Part shown: one piece after another, positions 25,309-33,198 of the stretch
Numbering within the stretch: position 1 is the first letter of the stretch
Layout of the letters: each line of letters starts with the position of its first letter
NCBI RefSeq assembly: GCF_016019955.1
Contig: NZ_JAECRZ010000017.1
Coordinates: 1 to 59,515 of the forward strand
From: Thiosulfatihalobacter marinus
GTDB lineage: Bacteria; Pseudomonadota; Alphaproteobacteria; Rhodobacterales; Rhodobacteraceae
Direction of reading: 5' to 3'
DNA: 59,515 nucleotides
Notes under the pieces: model-generated
The model's input: only the letters and a program-made list of their open reading frames with translations
Databases searched by the model: none
What the model was told of the DNA's origin: nothing
Made by a program: the position numbers and the translations under genes

Positions 25309-26031
25309 TCAGGGGCCGCGCAGGATACTTGGCGCAGTGCCGTATTCACGGCGGAAGGCGCGGGTAAAGCTTTCTGCGGAATTGTAGGCGTAACGGCGGG
25401 CAATGGCCTCGATCCGGTCGCCGCGCGCCGCGTCCTGTCGCGCCAGGATGAGCCGCCAGCGGCGCAGGTAGCCTATTGGCGTTTCTCCAACTTTGGCGGC
25501 AAATAATTCGGCAAAGCGAGAGCGCGACAGACCGGCGATATCGGCCAGGTCGGCCGTGGTCCAGAGCCGGCCGGGGTGGTCGTGCATCGAGACGATGGCG
25601 CGGTGCAGCCGGGGATCGGCCAGCCCGGCCAACAGGCCGATTTCGGCCGTGCCGCGTTCGATCTGGTCCCGCAACAGGCGCACCATCAGCGCCTCGCCCA
25701 ACCGGTTGATCACCGATTGCGCTCCGCAGCGCGCGCCGGTCTGTTCGCTTTGTATCAGATCGACCAGAGCGCGCGCATCCGGGTGTTGCGCCAGATCGAG
25801 GATCACCCGATCCGGCAGCGCCGCCATCAGAGGATTGCTCAGGCCCGACCAGTCCACCCGCACCGCCATCAATACCGGTGCGACGCAGGCGCCGGGCTGG
25901 CCCCGGGTGAAGAATATCACCTGGCCCGGCTCGCCCCGAGGCGAGGCCACTGCCACGAGGTTGGCGCCTTCAGGGGATGCGGGTTTTACCGTCAGGTGGA
26001 ATTTTTCGACCAGGGTTGTCAGGCGATCCAT
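25309..26031 (-). CDS. AraC-family regulator with cupin-like sensor domain
   Basis: The 240-residue protein has an N-terminal sensor part (about 1-130) and a C-terminal pair of helix-turn-helices (LWTTADLADIAGLSRSRFAELFAAKVGETPIGYLRRWRL and EAIARRYAYNSAESFTRAFRREYG). It is short for AraC family. ATG 26031 is used because it begins the domain; the far-upstream ATG is unsupported. It is divergent from the peroxiredoxin-like gene at 26130, which it probably controls; CCCTG-CCATA-CAGGG at 26083-26097 in the shared region is a possible site. Confidence 0.85.
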   Translation of the reverse strand: MDRLTTLVEKFHLTVKPASPEGANLVAVASPRGEPGQVIFFTRGQPGACVAPVLMAVRVDWSGLSNPLMAALPDRVILDLAQHPDARALVDLIQSEQTGARCGAQSVINRLGEALMVRLLRDQIERGTAEIGLLAGLADPRLHRAIVSMHDHPGRLWTTADLADIAGLSRSRFAELFAAKVGETPIGYLRRWRLILARQDAARGDRIEAIARRYAYNSAESFTRAFRREYGTAPSILRGP

Positions 26032-26082
26032 AGGCGGTTTCCGGGTTTGCGGCACGATTAATCGGATTTTCAGAACATAAAA

Positions 26083-26097
26083 CCCTGCCATACAGGG
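26083..26097. promoter_or_regulatory. Small palindrome between AraC-type regulator and peroxiredoxin-like gene
   Basis: CCCTG and CAGGG flank a 5-nt centre (CCATA). Located midway in the 98-bp divergent region. It is short, so chance is possible. Confidence 0.3.
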
Positions 26098-26129
26098 CGC
26101 AACATGAAACCCACCGAAAGGACTCCCAA

Positions 26130-26666
26130 ATGTTGATTCCCCGCCAGAAAACCCCCGACCTGAAACTGCCCACGCTGGATCACGGCGCGTTTGATCTCTC
26201 TTCCGAAGGTACCGAACGCGGTACGGTGATCTGTTTCTACCGTGGACTGCACTGCCCGGTCTGCGCCACATATCTGACCGAGCTGGAAAAGCGGGTGGCG
26301 GCGTTTGCCGAACGCGGTGTCAGCTGTATCGCGGTGAGTTCCGATGGCGAGGAACGCACCCGCGCCATGGCGGACAAGATCGACGCCAGGCAGCTGCGCT
26401 TTGGCTATGACCTGCCGCTGAGCGTGGCGCGCGACTGGGGGCTTTATATCTCAACCTCGCGCGGCAAGACATCGATCGGCATCGAGGAGCCGGCCCTGTT
26501 TTCAGAGCCGGGCCTGTTCATGATCACGCCCGAGCAGACGCTGTATTACGGATCGGTCCAGACCATGCCCTTTGTGCGGCCGCATTTTTCCGAGTTGCTT
26601 GCGGCGCTGGATTTCGCGATCGAGAAAAACTATCCCGCCCGCGGCGAATATACCGGCGCGGTCTGA
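26130..26666 (+). CDS. Peroxiredoxin-like (AhpC/TSA fold) protein
   Basis: The 178-residue protein has a thioredoxin-fold peroxiredoxin layout with the active-site region ICFYRGLHCPVCATYLTEL. The CPVC pair differs from the single peroxidatic Cys in the PxxxTxxC motif of typical peroxiredoxins, so it may act as a thiol oxidoreductase. The RBS GAAAGGA precedes the ATG. A strong terminator follows at 26678. Divergent from the AraC-type regulator. Confidence 0.82.
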   Translation: MLIPRQKTPDLKLPTLDHGAFDLSSEGTERGTVICFYRGLHCPVCATYLTELEKRVAAFAERGVSCIAVSSDGEERTRAMADKIDARQLRFGYDLPLSVARDWGLYISTSRGKTSIGIEEPALFSEPGLFMITPEQTLYYGSVQTMPFVRPHFSELLAALDFAIEKNYPARGEYTGAV

Positions 26667-26677
26667 CAACACGCGTT

Positions 26678-26705
26678 CGGGCGCCCCATGCCGGGCGCCC
26701 GTTTT
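26678..26705 (+). terminator. Intrinsic terminator after the peroxiredoxin-like gene
   Basis: CGGGCGCCC (26678-26686) pairs with GGGCGCCCG (26693-26701), 6-nt loop, followed by TTTT. Confidence 0.88.
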
Positions 26706-26722
26706 GCGAAAAAACGGCCGGC

Positions 26723-27115
26723 TCAGTTCACCCGGCTCCAGGTACCGCCATCCCGGCAGATACCCAGGATACAGCCCTTGACCGCCAGCGAACTGCCCTT
26801 GAGCTCCAGCCTGGACTTGTAGGTCTTGTCGCGGTCGGGCGACCACACCTTGCCGCCGCTGTACTTGCCGTCGCCATCGGCCTGCATGTCCCAGATGATC
26901 TTTTTTCCGGTGTTGGGCGAGTTGATCTCTTTCCCGTCCGGTCCAAAGGATTTCACCAGCGTGCCGCAGATCTTGCTGCCGCAGGCGGCGACCTCGATCA
27001 GGCCGGAATTGCCGTTGTCATCGGGAATCGTTTTCCATGTCCCGAACACCGGATCAGCCAGCGCCGCCCCGGCGCCCGCGATCGTCAGAACCGTTGCCAA
27101 TACCAGTTTCTTCAT
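26723..27115 (-). CDS. DUF2147-family exported protein
   Basis: The 130-residue product begins with a signal peptide (MKKLVLATVLTIAGAGAALA), so it is periplasmic. The mature part matches DUF2147: FGTWKTIPDDNGNSGLIEV, an ACGSKICGTLV disulfide-like pair, GKYSGGKVWSPDRDKTYKS and the ending CRDGGTWSRV. The function of the family is unknown; it is often induced by acid or envelope stress. Divergent from hisA. The gene lies inside the histidine region without an obvious link to it. Confidence 0.85.
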   Translation of the reverse strand: MKKLVLATVLTIAGAGAALADPVFGTWKTIPDDNGNSGLIEVAACGSKICGTLVKSFGPDGKEINSPNTGKKIIWDMQADGDGKYSGGKVWSPDRDKTYKSRLELKGSSLAVKGCILGICRDGGTWSRVN

Positions 27116-27249
27116 TGTTCATCCTCCCTGGATCCGGGGCCGAGTCTGGGCCAGCCCCCGATTCCGATCAACCCTGACTTGGGGTCACATTGCATTTCCG
27201 GCGGGGCCGTGCCAAACCGCGCGAAACGATGTTTTGCACAGGTGCGCTC

Positions 27250-27972
27250 ATGATCCTTTACCCCGCCATCGACCTCAAGGACGGCAAGGCCGTACGTCTT
27301 GTACATGGTGACATGGCCCGGGAAACCGTATTCAACGACAACCCTGCCGCGCAGGCGCTGGAATTCGTGCGTGCCGGCTGTGCGTGGCTGCATCTGGTGG
27401 ACCTGAACGGCGCCTTTGCCGGTGAACCGGTCAATGCCGCGCCGGTCGAGGAGATTCTGAAACAGACCAGCGTTCCGGCGCAGCTGGGCGGCGGCATTCG
27501 CGACATGGCCACGATCGAGCGCTGGATCGACAAGGGGCTGGCGCGCGTGATCCTGGGCACCGTGGCCGTGGAAAACCCCCAGCTGGTGCGCGACGCGGCG
27601 CGCGCCTTTCCGGGCAAGGTGGCCGTGGGCATCGATGCGCGCGGCGGACGTGTCGCCACCAAGGGCTGGGCCGAGGAAACCGATGTGATGGTCACGGACC
27701 TGGCGCGCAGTTTCGAAGACGCGGGCGTGGCCGCCATCATCTACACCGACATCAACCGCGACGGCGCCATGAAGGGCCCCAATATCGCGGCCACGGCGGC
27801 GCTGGCCAATGCGGTGTCCATCCCGGTAATCGCTTCGGGTGGCGTCAGCTCGCTGGACGATCTGCGCGCGCTCAAATCCTGCGGCGCGCCTTTGAATGGG
27901 GTAATTTCCGGGCGGGCGCTGTATGATGGCGCCATTGGCCTGGCACAGGCGCTTTCACTACTCGAGGACTGA
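27250..27972 (+). CDS. hisA: ProFAR isomerase
   Basis: HisA isomerises ProFAR to PRFAR, the fourth histidine step. The 240-residue TIM barrel begins [21 protein letters not shown] with Asp8, has GGGIRD, the second catalytic Asp in [14 protein letters not shown], and [13 protein letters not shown] 27250 is set by the family start; an earlier ATG would add 20 unrelated residues. It is the first gene of the hisA-(small membrane protein)-hisF-hisE block. Confidence 0.95.
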   Translation: MILYPAIDLKDGKAVRLVHGDMARETVFNDNPAAQALEFVRAGCAWLHLVDLNGAFAGEPVNAAPVEEILKQTSVPAQLGGGIRDMATIERWIDKGLARVILGTVAVENPQLVRDAARAFPGKVAVGIDARGGRVATKGWAEETDVMVTDLARSFEDAGVAAIIYTDINRDGAMKGPNIAATAALANAVSIPVIASGGVSSLDDLRALKSCGAPLNGVISGRALYDGAIGLAQALSLLED

Positions 27973-27982
27973 GAGGATCATC

Positions 27983-28216
27983 ATGGCCCGTTTCTTCAAC
28001 TATTTGTTCGGCTTCATCACCATCGCACCGGTGGTGGTGTGGCTTGTCGCGCTGCTGATCACCCGCTTTCGCGAGGTCGGCAGCGGCGATTCCGAAGACG
28101 CACTTGCCCAGTTCGTGGCCAGGGGGCCGGCCGAGTTATGGCCACTTGTCCTGAGCGCCGCGATGATGTGGATTCTTGTCGCTGGCATGACCCTGATCAT
28201 GCGCCCCAGGGACTGA
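27983..28216 (+). CDS. Small membrane protein between hisA and hisF
   Basis: The 77-residue product has two predicted membrane helices (about 8-26, [19 protein letters not shown], and 50-70, [20 protein letters not shown]) and a short polar loop. I recognise no family. AGAGG precedes the ATG. It is spaced 10 nt from hisA and 8 nt from hisF, so it belongs to the operon. A role in histidine synthesis is not implied by its sequence. Confidence 0.8.
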   Translation: MARFFNYLFGFITIAPVVVWLVALLITRFREVGSGDSEDALAQFVARGPAELWPLVLSAAMMWILVAGMTLIMRPRD

Positions 28217-28224
28217 ACCGCGCC

Positions 28225-28986
28225 ATGCTCAAGACCCGCATCATCCCATGTCTGGACGTTGCCGATGGCCGCGTGGTCAAGGGTGTGAATTTTGTTGGCC
28301 TGCGCGACGCGGGCGATCCTGTCGAGGCGGCGCGCGCCTATGATGCCGCCGGGGCCGACGAGATCTGTTTTCTCGATATCCACGCCACGCATGACAATCG
28401 CGGCGTGATGATCGACATGGTGCAGCGTTGCGCCGAACAGTGTTTTGTGCCGCTGACCGTCGGGGGCGGGGTGCGCAACGTGGCCGATGTGCGCGCCCTG
28501 TTGCTGGCGGGGGCGGACAAGGTGTCGTTCAATTCGGCGGCGGTGGCCAACCCGGATGTGGTGGCCCAGGCCGCGGCGCAATTTGGCAGCCAGTGCATCG
28601 TTGTGGCGATCGACGCCAAGACGGTCAGCCCTGGCAGATGGGAGATTTTCACCCATGGCGGGCGCAAGCCGACAGGCATCGACGCGGTGGAATTCGCAAA
28701 GCTGGTTGTAGAGAAGGGCGCGGGAGAGATCCTGTTGACCTCGATGGACCGCGACGGCACCAAATCCGGGTTCAACCTGCCCCTGACGCGGGCCATTTCG
28801 GATGCGGTGGACGTGCCGGTGATCGCTTCGGGCGGGGTGGGCACGCTGGATCACCTGGTCGAAGGCGTCACCCGGGGCGGTGCCAGCGCCGTATTGGCGG
28901 CCTCGATCTTTCACTTTGGCGAATACACCGTGCAGGAGGCCAAGGCACATATGGCTGCCGCCGGCATCCCCGTGAGGCTGACATGA
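28225..28986 (+). CDS. hisF: Imidazole glycerol phosphate synthase, cyclase subunit
   Basis: HisF uses ammonia from HisH to form imidazole glycerol phosphate and AICAR. The 253-residue barrel begins [20 protein letters not shown] (Asp11), shows [25 protein letters not shown], the catalytic [13 protein letters not shown] (Asp about 130), and [11 protein letters not shown]. It overlaps hisE by 4 nt (ATGA). Confidence 0.96.
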   Translation: MLKTRIIPCLDVADGRVVKGVNFVGLRDAGDPVEAARAYDAAGADEICFLDIHATHDNRGVMIDMVQRCAEQCFVPLTVGGGVRNVADVRALLLAGADKVSFNSAAVANPDVVAQAAAQFGSQCIVVAIDAKTVSPGRWEIFTHGGRKPTGIDAVEFAKLVVEKGAGEILLTSMDRDGTKSGFNLPLTRAISDAVDVPVIASGGVGTLDHLVEGVTRGGASAVLAASIFHFGEYTVQEAKAHMAAAGIPVRLT

Positions 28987-29297
28987 GCATTCTTGACGAT
29001 CTTGCCGCCACCATTGCCGCACGTGCCACCGCCGACCCCGATTCGAGCTGGACAGCCAGGCTTTTGGCGAAAGGTCCGGAGAAATGCGCCGAGAAATTCG
29101 GCGAGGAAGCTATCGAGGCGGTGATCGAGGCGGTCAGGGGCGACCGGGACAAGCTGACCCGCGAGGCGGCGGATGTTCTGTTTCACCTGTTGGTGATGCT
29201 TCAGGCGCGCGATGTTGCGCTGTCGGACGTGCTGGACGAGTTGGCGCGGCGCCAGGGCGTGAGCGGGATCGTCGAAAAGGCGGCGCGCGGACAATAG
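28983..29297 (+). CDS. hisE: Phosphoribosyl-ATP pyrophosphatase
   Basis: HisE hydrolyses PR-ATP to PR-AMP, the second histidine step. The 104-residue all-alpha protein has [20 protein letters not shown] and [17 protein letters not shown], the MazG-like metal sites. It is stand-alone, not fused to HisI. Its ATG overlaps the hisF stop. A GC stem (29297-29304 with 29308-29315) follows at once and may end the operon, although no T-run is present. Confidence 0.94.
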   Translation: MSILDDLAATIAARATADPDSSWTARLLAKGPEKCAEKFGEEAIEAVIEAVRGDRDKLTREAADVLFHLLVMLQARDVALSDVLDELARRQGVSGIVEKAARGQ

Positions 29298-29338
29298 GGC
29301 GGCGCGGCGCCGCCCCGGCGCCGATCCGGGACCGGGTT

Positions 29339-29806
29339 TCAGAGTTTCGAGGAAATCACCCCGGTGGCAAAGCCGCCCATGCGCAATTCGCCGAACAGGC
29401 GCTGATATTCGATCTTGGGACAGCGGTTCATGATCACGTCTACTCCGCGTGCCTGTGCCATGGCAGCGGCCTCGGCATGCTCGACCCCGATCTGCATCCA
29501 GATCGTTTTCAGATCCGGAAACTGATCCAGCGCGGCCTTTACAATGGGCGGCACCGCTTCGGAGCGGCGGAAAATGTCCACCATGTCAACGGGCACGTCG
29601 ATCTCGGAAAGATCGCCGCGTACGGTTTCGCCAAACAGGATCTTGCCGGCGTGGCCCGGATTGACCGGAATCACCCGATAGCCCTTGAGCCCGAGATAGC
29701 GCGCCACGTAATAGCTGGGGCGCACCGGATTCATCGACACGCCGACCACGGCAATCACCCGGGTGCGTTGCAGAACGGATTTCAGAAAACTGTCATCATA
29801 TGTCAT
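29339..29806 (-). CDS. CoA-binding (YccU-like) protein
   Basis: The 155-residue protein is a single CoA-binding Rossmann domain: RVIAVVGVSMNPVRPSYYVARYLGLKGYRVIPVNPG, then VDMVDIFRRSEAVPPIV and MQIGVEHAEAAAMA, ending NRCPKIEYQRLFGE. The family resembles the N-terminal domain of succinyl-CoA synthetase-like proteins; its physiological role is unknown. ATG 29806. A possible sRNA gene with its own terminator lies upstream on the same strand. Confidence 0.88.
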   Translation of the reverse strand: MTYDDSFLKSVLQRTRVIAVVGVSMNPVRPSYYVARYLGLKGYRVIPVNPGHAGKILFGETVRGDLSEIDVPVDMVDIFRRSEAVPPIVKAALDQFPDLKTIWMQIGVEHAEAAAMAQARGVDVIMNRCPKIEYQRLFGELRMGGFATGVISSKL

Positions 29807-29834
29807 GGCGCCACGCTACAGCCAGTCACGCCAA

Positions 29835-29864
29835 GAAAAAAGCGCCCAAGTGAACCTTGGGCGC
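29835..29864 (-). terminator. Strong intrinsic terminator of the candidate small RNA
   Basis: GCGCCCAAG (29842-29850) pairs with CTTGGGCGC (29856-29864), 5-nt loop; on the minus strand it is followed by TTTTTT. Best-formed terminator in the window. Confidence 0.92.
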
Positions 29865-29953
29865 CAGGTACGGAACGAGGGACAGTGAAGCAGGACACGG
29901 CAGTTCCGTCGCCGCGTCTGCCCCTATTACATAGGAACTCCTGGCCAGGATGA
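29835..29953 (-). ncRNA. Candidate small RNA of about 120 nt
   Basis: On the minus strand a promoter-like pair TTGACG (29988-29983) and TTACAG (29965-29960), spaced 17 nt, sits just past the zinc-ribbon stop codon. About 7 nt later begins a segment with the palindrome CCTGGCCAGG, then a hairpin with ACGGAAC/GTTCCGT arms, and last a perfect 9-bp terminator stem followed by six T. No reading frame of note is inside. It could also be the 3' end of the zinc-ribbon mRNA. No known RNA family is recognised. Confidence 0.55.
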
Positions 29954-29998
29954 AAGAGCCTGTAAAAAACTTGTGAAGAGCGCGTCAAGGCGGGCCGG

Positions 29999-30271
29999 TC
30001 AGTCGAATATATCCTCGATCACGTCAAAGATTTCCTCGAACCAGTCCTTGCGCCGTGATTTGCGCTTTTTGTGCTTCTTTTTTGGTTTGTTCATGGGCCG
30101 GACCTGAGCACCGGCATGTCTGTCGCTGCGCGGACCGGGTGACCGCGCGGCAACGGGCATCTGTTTGAGATCGTGCAGCGGGGCGCCGCAGGAGGCACAG
30201 CTCAGTTCGTGCCGCACCGCGCCGCGCAGCACCAGCGCCGCACGCGAGCCGCAGTAACAACAGGTCAACAT
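29999..30271 (-). CDS. Small zinc-ribbon protein with basic and acidic tail
   Basis: The 90-residue product starts with two Cys pairs (MLTCCYCG and CASCGAPL) that form a zinc ribbon of about 30 residues. A strongly basic stretch (NKPKKKHKKRKSRRKDW, about 60-76) and a short acidic tail (EEIFDVIEDIFD) follow. The basic part suggests nucleic-acid contact; function unknown. The ribosome-binding site is weak. The gene precedes the candidate sRNA on the same strand. Confidence 0.75.
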   Translation of the reverse strand: MLTCCYCGSRAALVLRGAVRHELSCASCGAPLHDLKQMPVAARSPGPRSDRHAGAQVRPMNKPKKKHKKRKSRRKDWFEEIFDVIEDIFD

Positions 30272-30350
30272 CTTGGCGGTTTTGGGAATTGTCTTGCTCC
30301 GGAAGTTATCGCTTTACACAGATGTAGGCGCGCGTGTTGAAAATGGGAGC

Positions 30351-30381
30351 CTCCGGCGGGAGTATTTCTGGCAAAATGAAG
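30351..30381. repeat. GGAGTATTTCTGGCAAAATGAAG box, type B copy
   Basis: A small CTCC-GGC-GGGAG hairpin precedes a box of the family described at 16353. It lies between the zinc-ribbon gene start and the rlmB stop, both on the minus strand. Confidence 0.6.
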
Positions 30382-30388
30382 ACGCGGT

Positions 30389-31168
30389 TCAGCGCGGCAG
30401 GGACGCATAGAGCGCCACGGCGGCGGCGTTGGACACATTGAGAGAGCCAAAGGCGCCGGCGAATTCGATCTTTACCAGCTGGTCCACCGTGTCCCTGGTT
30501 TTCTGGCGCAGCCCCGGCCCCTCGGCCCCCAGCACAAGCGCCACAGCGCGGTCGCGCTTGTCTTCCAGCGCCGCATCGATGGTGGTGTCTGCCGCGCCGT
30601 CCAGGCCCAGAACCAGATAGCCCATGGCCTGAAGTTCCACGATGGTATCGGCCAGATTGCGCAACCGCAGATAGGGCTGGCGTTCCAGCGCGCCACTGGC
30701 GGTCTTGGCCAGGGCCCCGGTTTCGGGGGCGGAATTGTGGCGCGTGCCGATCACCGCCTGAGCGCCGAACACTTCGGCCGAGCGCAGGATCGCGCCGACG
30801 TTATGGGGATCGGTTACGCGGTCAAGCAACAAAAGACGTGGCGGGCGGGTGCCGTCGCCCAGGGCGCACCCGGTCAGGCTGCCCCAGTCGAGCGGCTTGA
30901 CCTCGAGCGCGGCGCCCTGATGCACCGATTGCGGATCCAGCGGGGCGGAAAATTTGCGCGGCTCCACGATTTCGGGCGTCATGCCCGAGGTTTCAATGGC
31001 CTCCGCCAGCTTGTCGGCGGCGTTTTTCGTGACCATCAGGCGCAGTTTTTCTCGCGCGGGATTGGCCAGCGCATCGCGCACCGCATGCAGGCCGAACAGC
31101 CACACGGTTTCGGCGGCCGACTTGCGCCTGGCCTGTTCCTTTTCGACAACCCATTTGGGCTTTTTCAT
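30389..31168 (-). CDS. rlmB: 23S rRNA 2'-O-ribose methyltransferase (TrmH/RlmB type)
   Basis: SpoU/TrmH-family methyltransferase of 259 residues. It carries the N-terminal substrate-binding domain (WLFGLHAVRDALAN) and the three knot motifs: LDRVTDPHNVGAILRSAEVFGAQAVI, LVLGAEGPGLRQ and IEFAGAFGSLNVSNAAAVALY. RlmB methylates G2251 of 23S rRNA with S-adenosylmethionine; a close relative with another target cannot be excluded. ATG 31168 starts MKKPKWVVEKE; upstream codons run into the divergent tRNA promoter region. Confidence 0.9.
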   Translation of the reverse strand: MKKPKWVVEKEQARRKSAAETVWLFGLHAVRDALANPAREKLRLMVTKNAADKLAEAIETSGMTPEIVEPRKFSAPLDPQSVHQGAALEVKPLDWGSLTGCALGDGTRPPRLLLLDRVTDPHNVGAILRSAEVFGAQAVIGTRHNSAPETGALAKTASGALERQPYLRLRNLADTIVELQAMGYLVLGLDGAADTTIDAALEDKRDRAVALVLGAEGPGLRQKTRDTVDQLVKIEFAGAFGSLNVSNAAAVALYASLPR

Positions 31169-31240
31169 GCTGCAATCCCCCGGCAAAAGCGCGGATGTAC
31201 CAATGCGCTGCTTCGCGTGTCGCCGCAAGAGATTTTCTTG

Positions 31241-31269
31241 TTGACGCCCCTGCCCCGTCACAGTAATCA
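31241..31269 (+). promoter_or_regulatory. Promoter of tRNA-Tyr
   Basis: TTGACG (31241-31246) and TAATCA (31264-31269) are spaced 17 nt, about 35 nt before the mature tRNA 5' end. Confidence 0.55.
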
Positions 31270-31304
31270 GCCCCCCACACCGAGGCCGCAAGGCTTGGGA
31301 TAGT

Positions 31305-31388
31305 GGGCGACAGGCCGCAAGGTGTGGCAGGGGACTGTAACTCCCTCGCGGAGACGCACGCCTGGTTCGATTCCAGGGTCGCCCACCA
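31305..31388 (+). tRNA. tRNA-Tyr (GTA)
   Basis: The 84-nt class II tRNA folds with acceptor GGGCGAC/GTCGCCC, a D-arm with 3-bp GCC/GGC stem, an anticodon stem of 5 bp with loop CTGTAAC (anticodon GTA at 31337-31339), a long variable arm, and T-arm CCTGG-TTCGATT-CCAGG. Discriminator A and CCA are encoded (31385-31388). The long variable arm and GTA anticodon fit tyrosine. AT-rich palindromes downstream may end the transcript. Confidence 0.93.
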
Positions 31389-31454
31389 CTTTCCCCCTTT
31401 GGATAAATGGTTCGCCCGGAACAGCCCGACGCCCGGCAAGAGGCTTGGGGCACG

Positions 31455-31496
31455 GGAATTTTCGAAAATTCCTGGCAAAATTCCTGAAGGAATTTT
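31455..31496. terminator. Two AT-rich palindromes after tRNA-Tyr
   Basis: GGAATTTTCGAAAATTCC (31455-31472) is a perfect 18-bp palindrome; AAAATTCC-TGAA-GGAATTTT (31477-31496) is an 8-bp stem. They lie between the tRNA and the convergent SDR gene. The GC-poor stems are unusual for a terminator in this genome. Confidence 0.5.
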
Positions 31497-31504
31497 GGAC
31501 CCGC

Positions 31505-32263
31505 TCACTGGCCGGCGATCTTGCGCTCCATTAGGTGACGGAACAGGCGCGGGCTGGCGCGGTGAATGAGGTGGCCAAGGCGCGCCACCCGCCCCACAGG
31601 CACAAAATCAGCGCCGCGCGCCGCGCCGCGCAGGATCACGGCGGCGGCGGTTTCGGCGCTCATGTAATCGATCCCGTCACTGGCCGATCCGGGGCGCGCC
31701 GTGCCATCCGCCTGACGCGCGTCATTGCCGATATTGGTCGCCACAAAGCTGGGCGCGGCAATCACCGTGGTGACGCCGTGGGGCGCCTCTTCCGAGCGCA
31801 GCGAGGAAAAGAACCCTTCCAGGGCGTGTTTGGACGCGGCATAGGCCGTGCGGTGAAAAAGCGGCGAGAAACCGGCCACCGAGGAGATCGCCAGATGGGT
31901 GCCGCGCGCGGCCCGCACCGGGCGCAGAAAGGCACGGGCCATATTGGTGGCGGCAAAGAAATTGATCTCGAACAGCTTGCGCAGTGTGATGTCGTCAAGT
32001 CCCTCGAAAGGGCCGATATGGGTGATACCTGCGTTGTAGATCACCAGATCCACCGCCGGCGATTGCGACAGGATTTTGCCCGTGGTGGCCTCCAGCTGTG
32101 CCGCGTCGGTCAGATCGCAGGTGAGCGGGCGTTGCAGATCGTTTTCCACCAGCCCCGATATGTCGATATCCAGCAGGTAGCAGCGCCAGCCCTGCCCCTG
32201 CAACCGCGCCGCCATGGCCCGCCCCAGCCCTCCGGCGCCGCCCGAAATGACTGCGGTTTTCAT
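31505..32263 (-). CDS. Short-chain dehydrogenase/reductase
   Basis: Classical SDR of 252 residues. NAD(P) motif SGGAGGLGRAMA, VDLVIYNAGI (NAG), catalytic Ser in AISSVAGFS and Y-x3-K in AYAASKHALEG. It probably oxidises or reduces a hydroxyl/keto group on the operon's substrate. It is the last gene of the operon and overlaps the epimerase stop by ATGA, which sets the start at 32263. Confidence 0.88.
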   Translation of the reverse strand: MKTAVISGGAGGLGRAMAARLQGQGWRCYLLDIDISGLVENDLQRPLTCDLTDAAQLEATTGKILSQSPAVDLVIYNAGITHIGPFEGLDDITLRKLFEINFFAATNMARAFLRPVRAARGTHLAISSVAGFSPLFHRTAYAASKHALEGFFSSLRSEEAPHGVTTVIAAPSFVATNIGNDARQADGTARPGSASDGIDYMSAETAAAVILRGAARGADFVPVGRVARLGHLIHRASPRLFRHLMERKIAGQ

Positions 32264-33198
32264 AGCCCGGCCGCCTTTTGCCACAGCGCGAAAACCTCGC
32301 GGCTGGATTTTTCCGGCACATAGCCAAAATCGCGTTTGAGCGCGTCATTGGCCAGGACCGGGCGGTATTGCAGGAAGCGCACCTGTTCCGGCCCATAGCG
32401 GCTGAGCCCCAGTGGCCTGGCAACGGCCAGCGCCGCCCGAAGCGCCCCTGCGGGCAGGCGCAGAACCGGCTTGCCCATGGCAGCGGCCAGCTCGCTGACG
32501 CCCATCGCCCCGTCTCCGGCCACGTTGTAGATGCCCGGTGGGCCGTCGGTTGCAGCGCGGTGCAGGATCCGGGCCAGATCGCGCGTCCAGATGAATACGA
32601 ACGGGCTTTCACTGCCCCTCACGGCCAGCAGGCGCGGCTTGCGAAACAGTGCGGTGATCTGGTTCTGCGTGCCCGCCCCCAGCACGGTGCCCACGCGCAG
32701 CACCACCTGCTCCAGACCGGGCGCGTTGCGGCGCGCATCCGACAGCATTTCCTCGACCAGCCGCTTGTGGTGGCTGTAGGGAAATTCGGGATTGCCCCGG
32801 ATCGAATCCTGTTCGCGCAAAGGCACCGGGTTGTCGGCGTGATAGCCATAGGCCGCCCCCGAGGACGTGACCACGATCCGCCCCGTGCCCGCGGCGACGG
32901 CCGCGTCCAGCACGTTTTGCGTGCCGGTCACATCCACCGCGTATTCCAGATCGCGGGTCGAGCCTTTGGGCGGGGTCACGATCGAGGCAAGATGCACGAT
33001 CACGTCCGGCTGAAAGGCGCGGATCACGCGGCCCGGATCGTCGCCTGTCACATCCATGCGTTCAAATCGCACGCCATCACCCAATGGCCCGGGCGCGTTC
33101 AGGTCGGTGGCAAGGATGTCATGCGGACTGCCCTCCATCTCGGATAACAGCGCGCGCCCGATCATGCCCGCGGCACCGGTGATCAGGATACGGCTCAT
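32260..33198 (-). CDS. NAD-dependent epimerase/dehydratase family protein
   Basis: Extended SDR of 312 residues: ILITGAAGMIGRALLSEME (NAD site), VHLASIVTPP, GRIVVTSSGAAYGY with catalytic Ser, and YSHHKRLVEE (Y-x3-K). Such enzymes act on nucleotide sugars or, in 3-beta-hydroxysteroid-dehydrogenase-like forms, on steroids. The neighbours favour a small-molecule catabolic role. ATGA overlaps on both sides. Confidence 0.85.
   Translation of the reverse strand: MSRILITGAAGMIGRALLSEMEGSPHDILATDLNAPGPLGDGVRFERMDVTGDDPGRVIRAFQPDVIVHLASIVTPPKGSTRDLEYAVDVTGTQNVLDAAVAAGTGRIVVTSSGAAYGYHADNPVPLREQDSIRGNPEFPYSHHKRLVEEMLSDARRNAPGLEQVVLRVGTVLGAGTQNQITALFRKPRLLAVRGSESPFVFIWTRDLARILHRAATDGPPGIYNVAGDGAMGVSELAAAMGKPVLRLPAGALRAALAVARPLGLSRYGPEQVRFLQYRPVLANDALKRDFGYVPEKSSREVFALWQKAAGL

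Noticed and set aside
29835..29990. SRP (4.5S) RNA as identity of the small RNA candidate
   Set aside because: The conserved SRP apical loop sequence (GGAAGCAGCC-like) is absent on both strands.
31389..31454. A second tRNA directly behind tRNA-Tyr
   Set aside because: The 66 nt contain no cloverleaf, T-loop (TTCRA) or CCA end.
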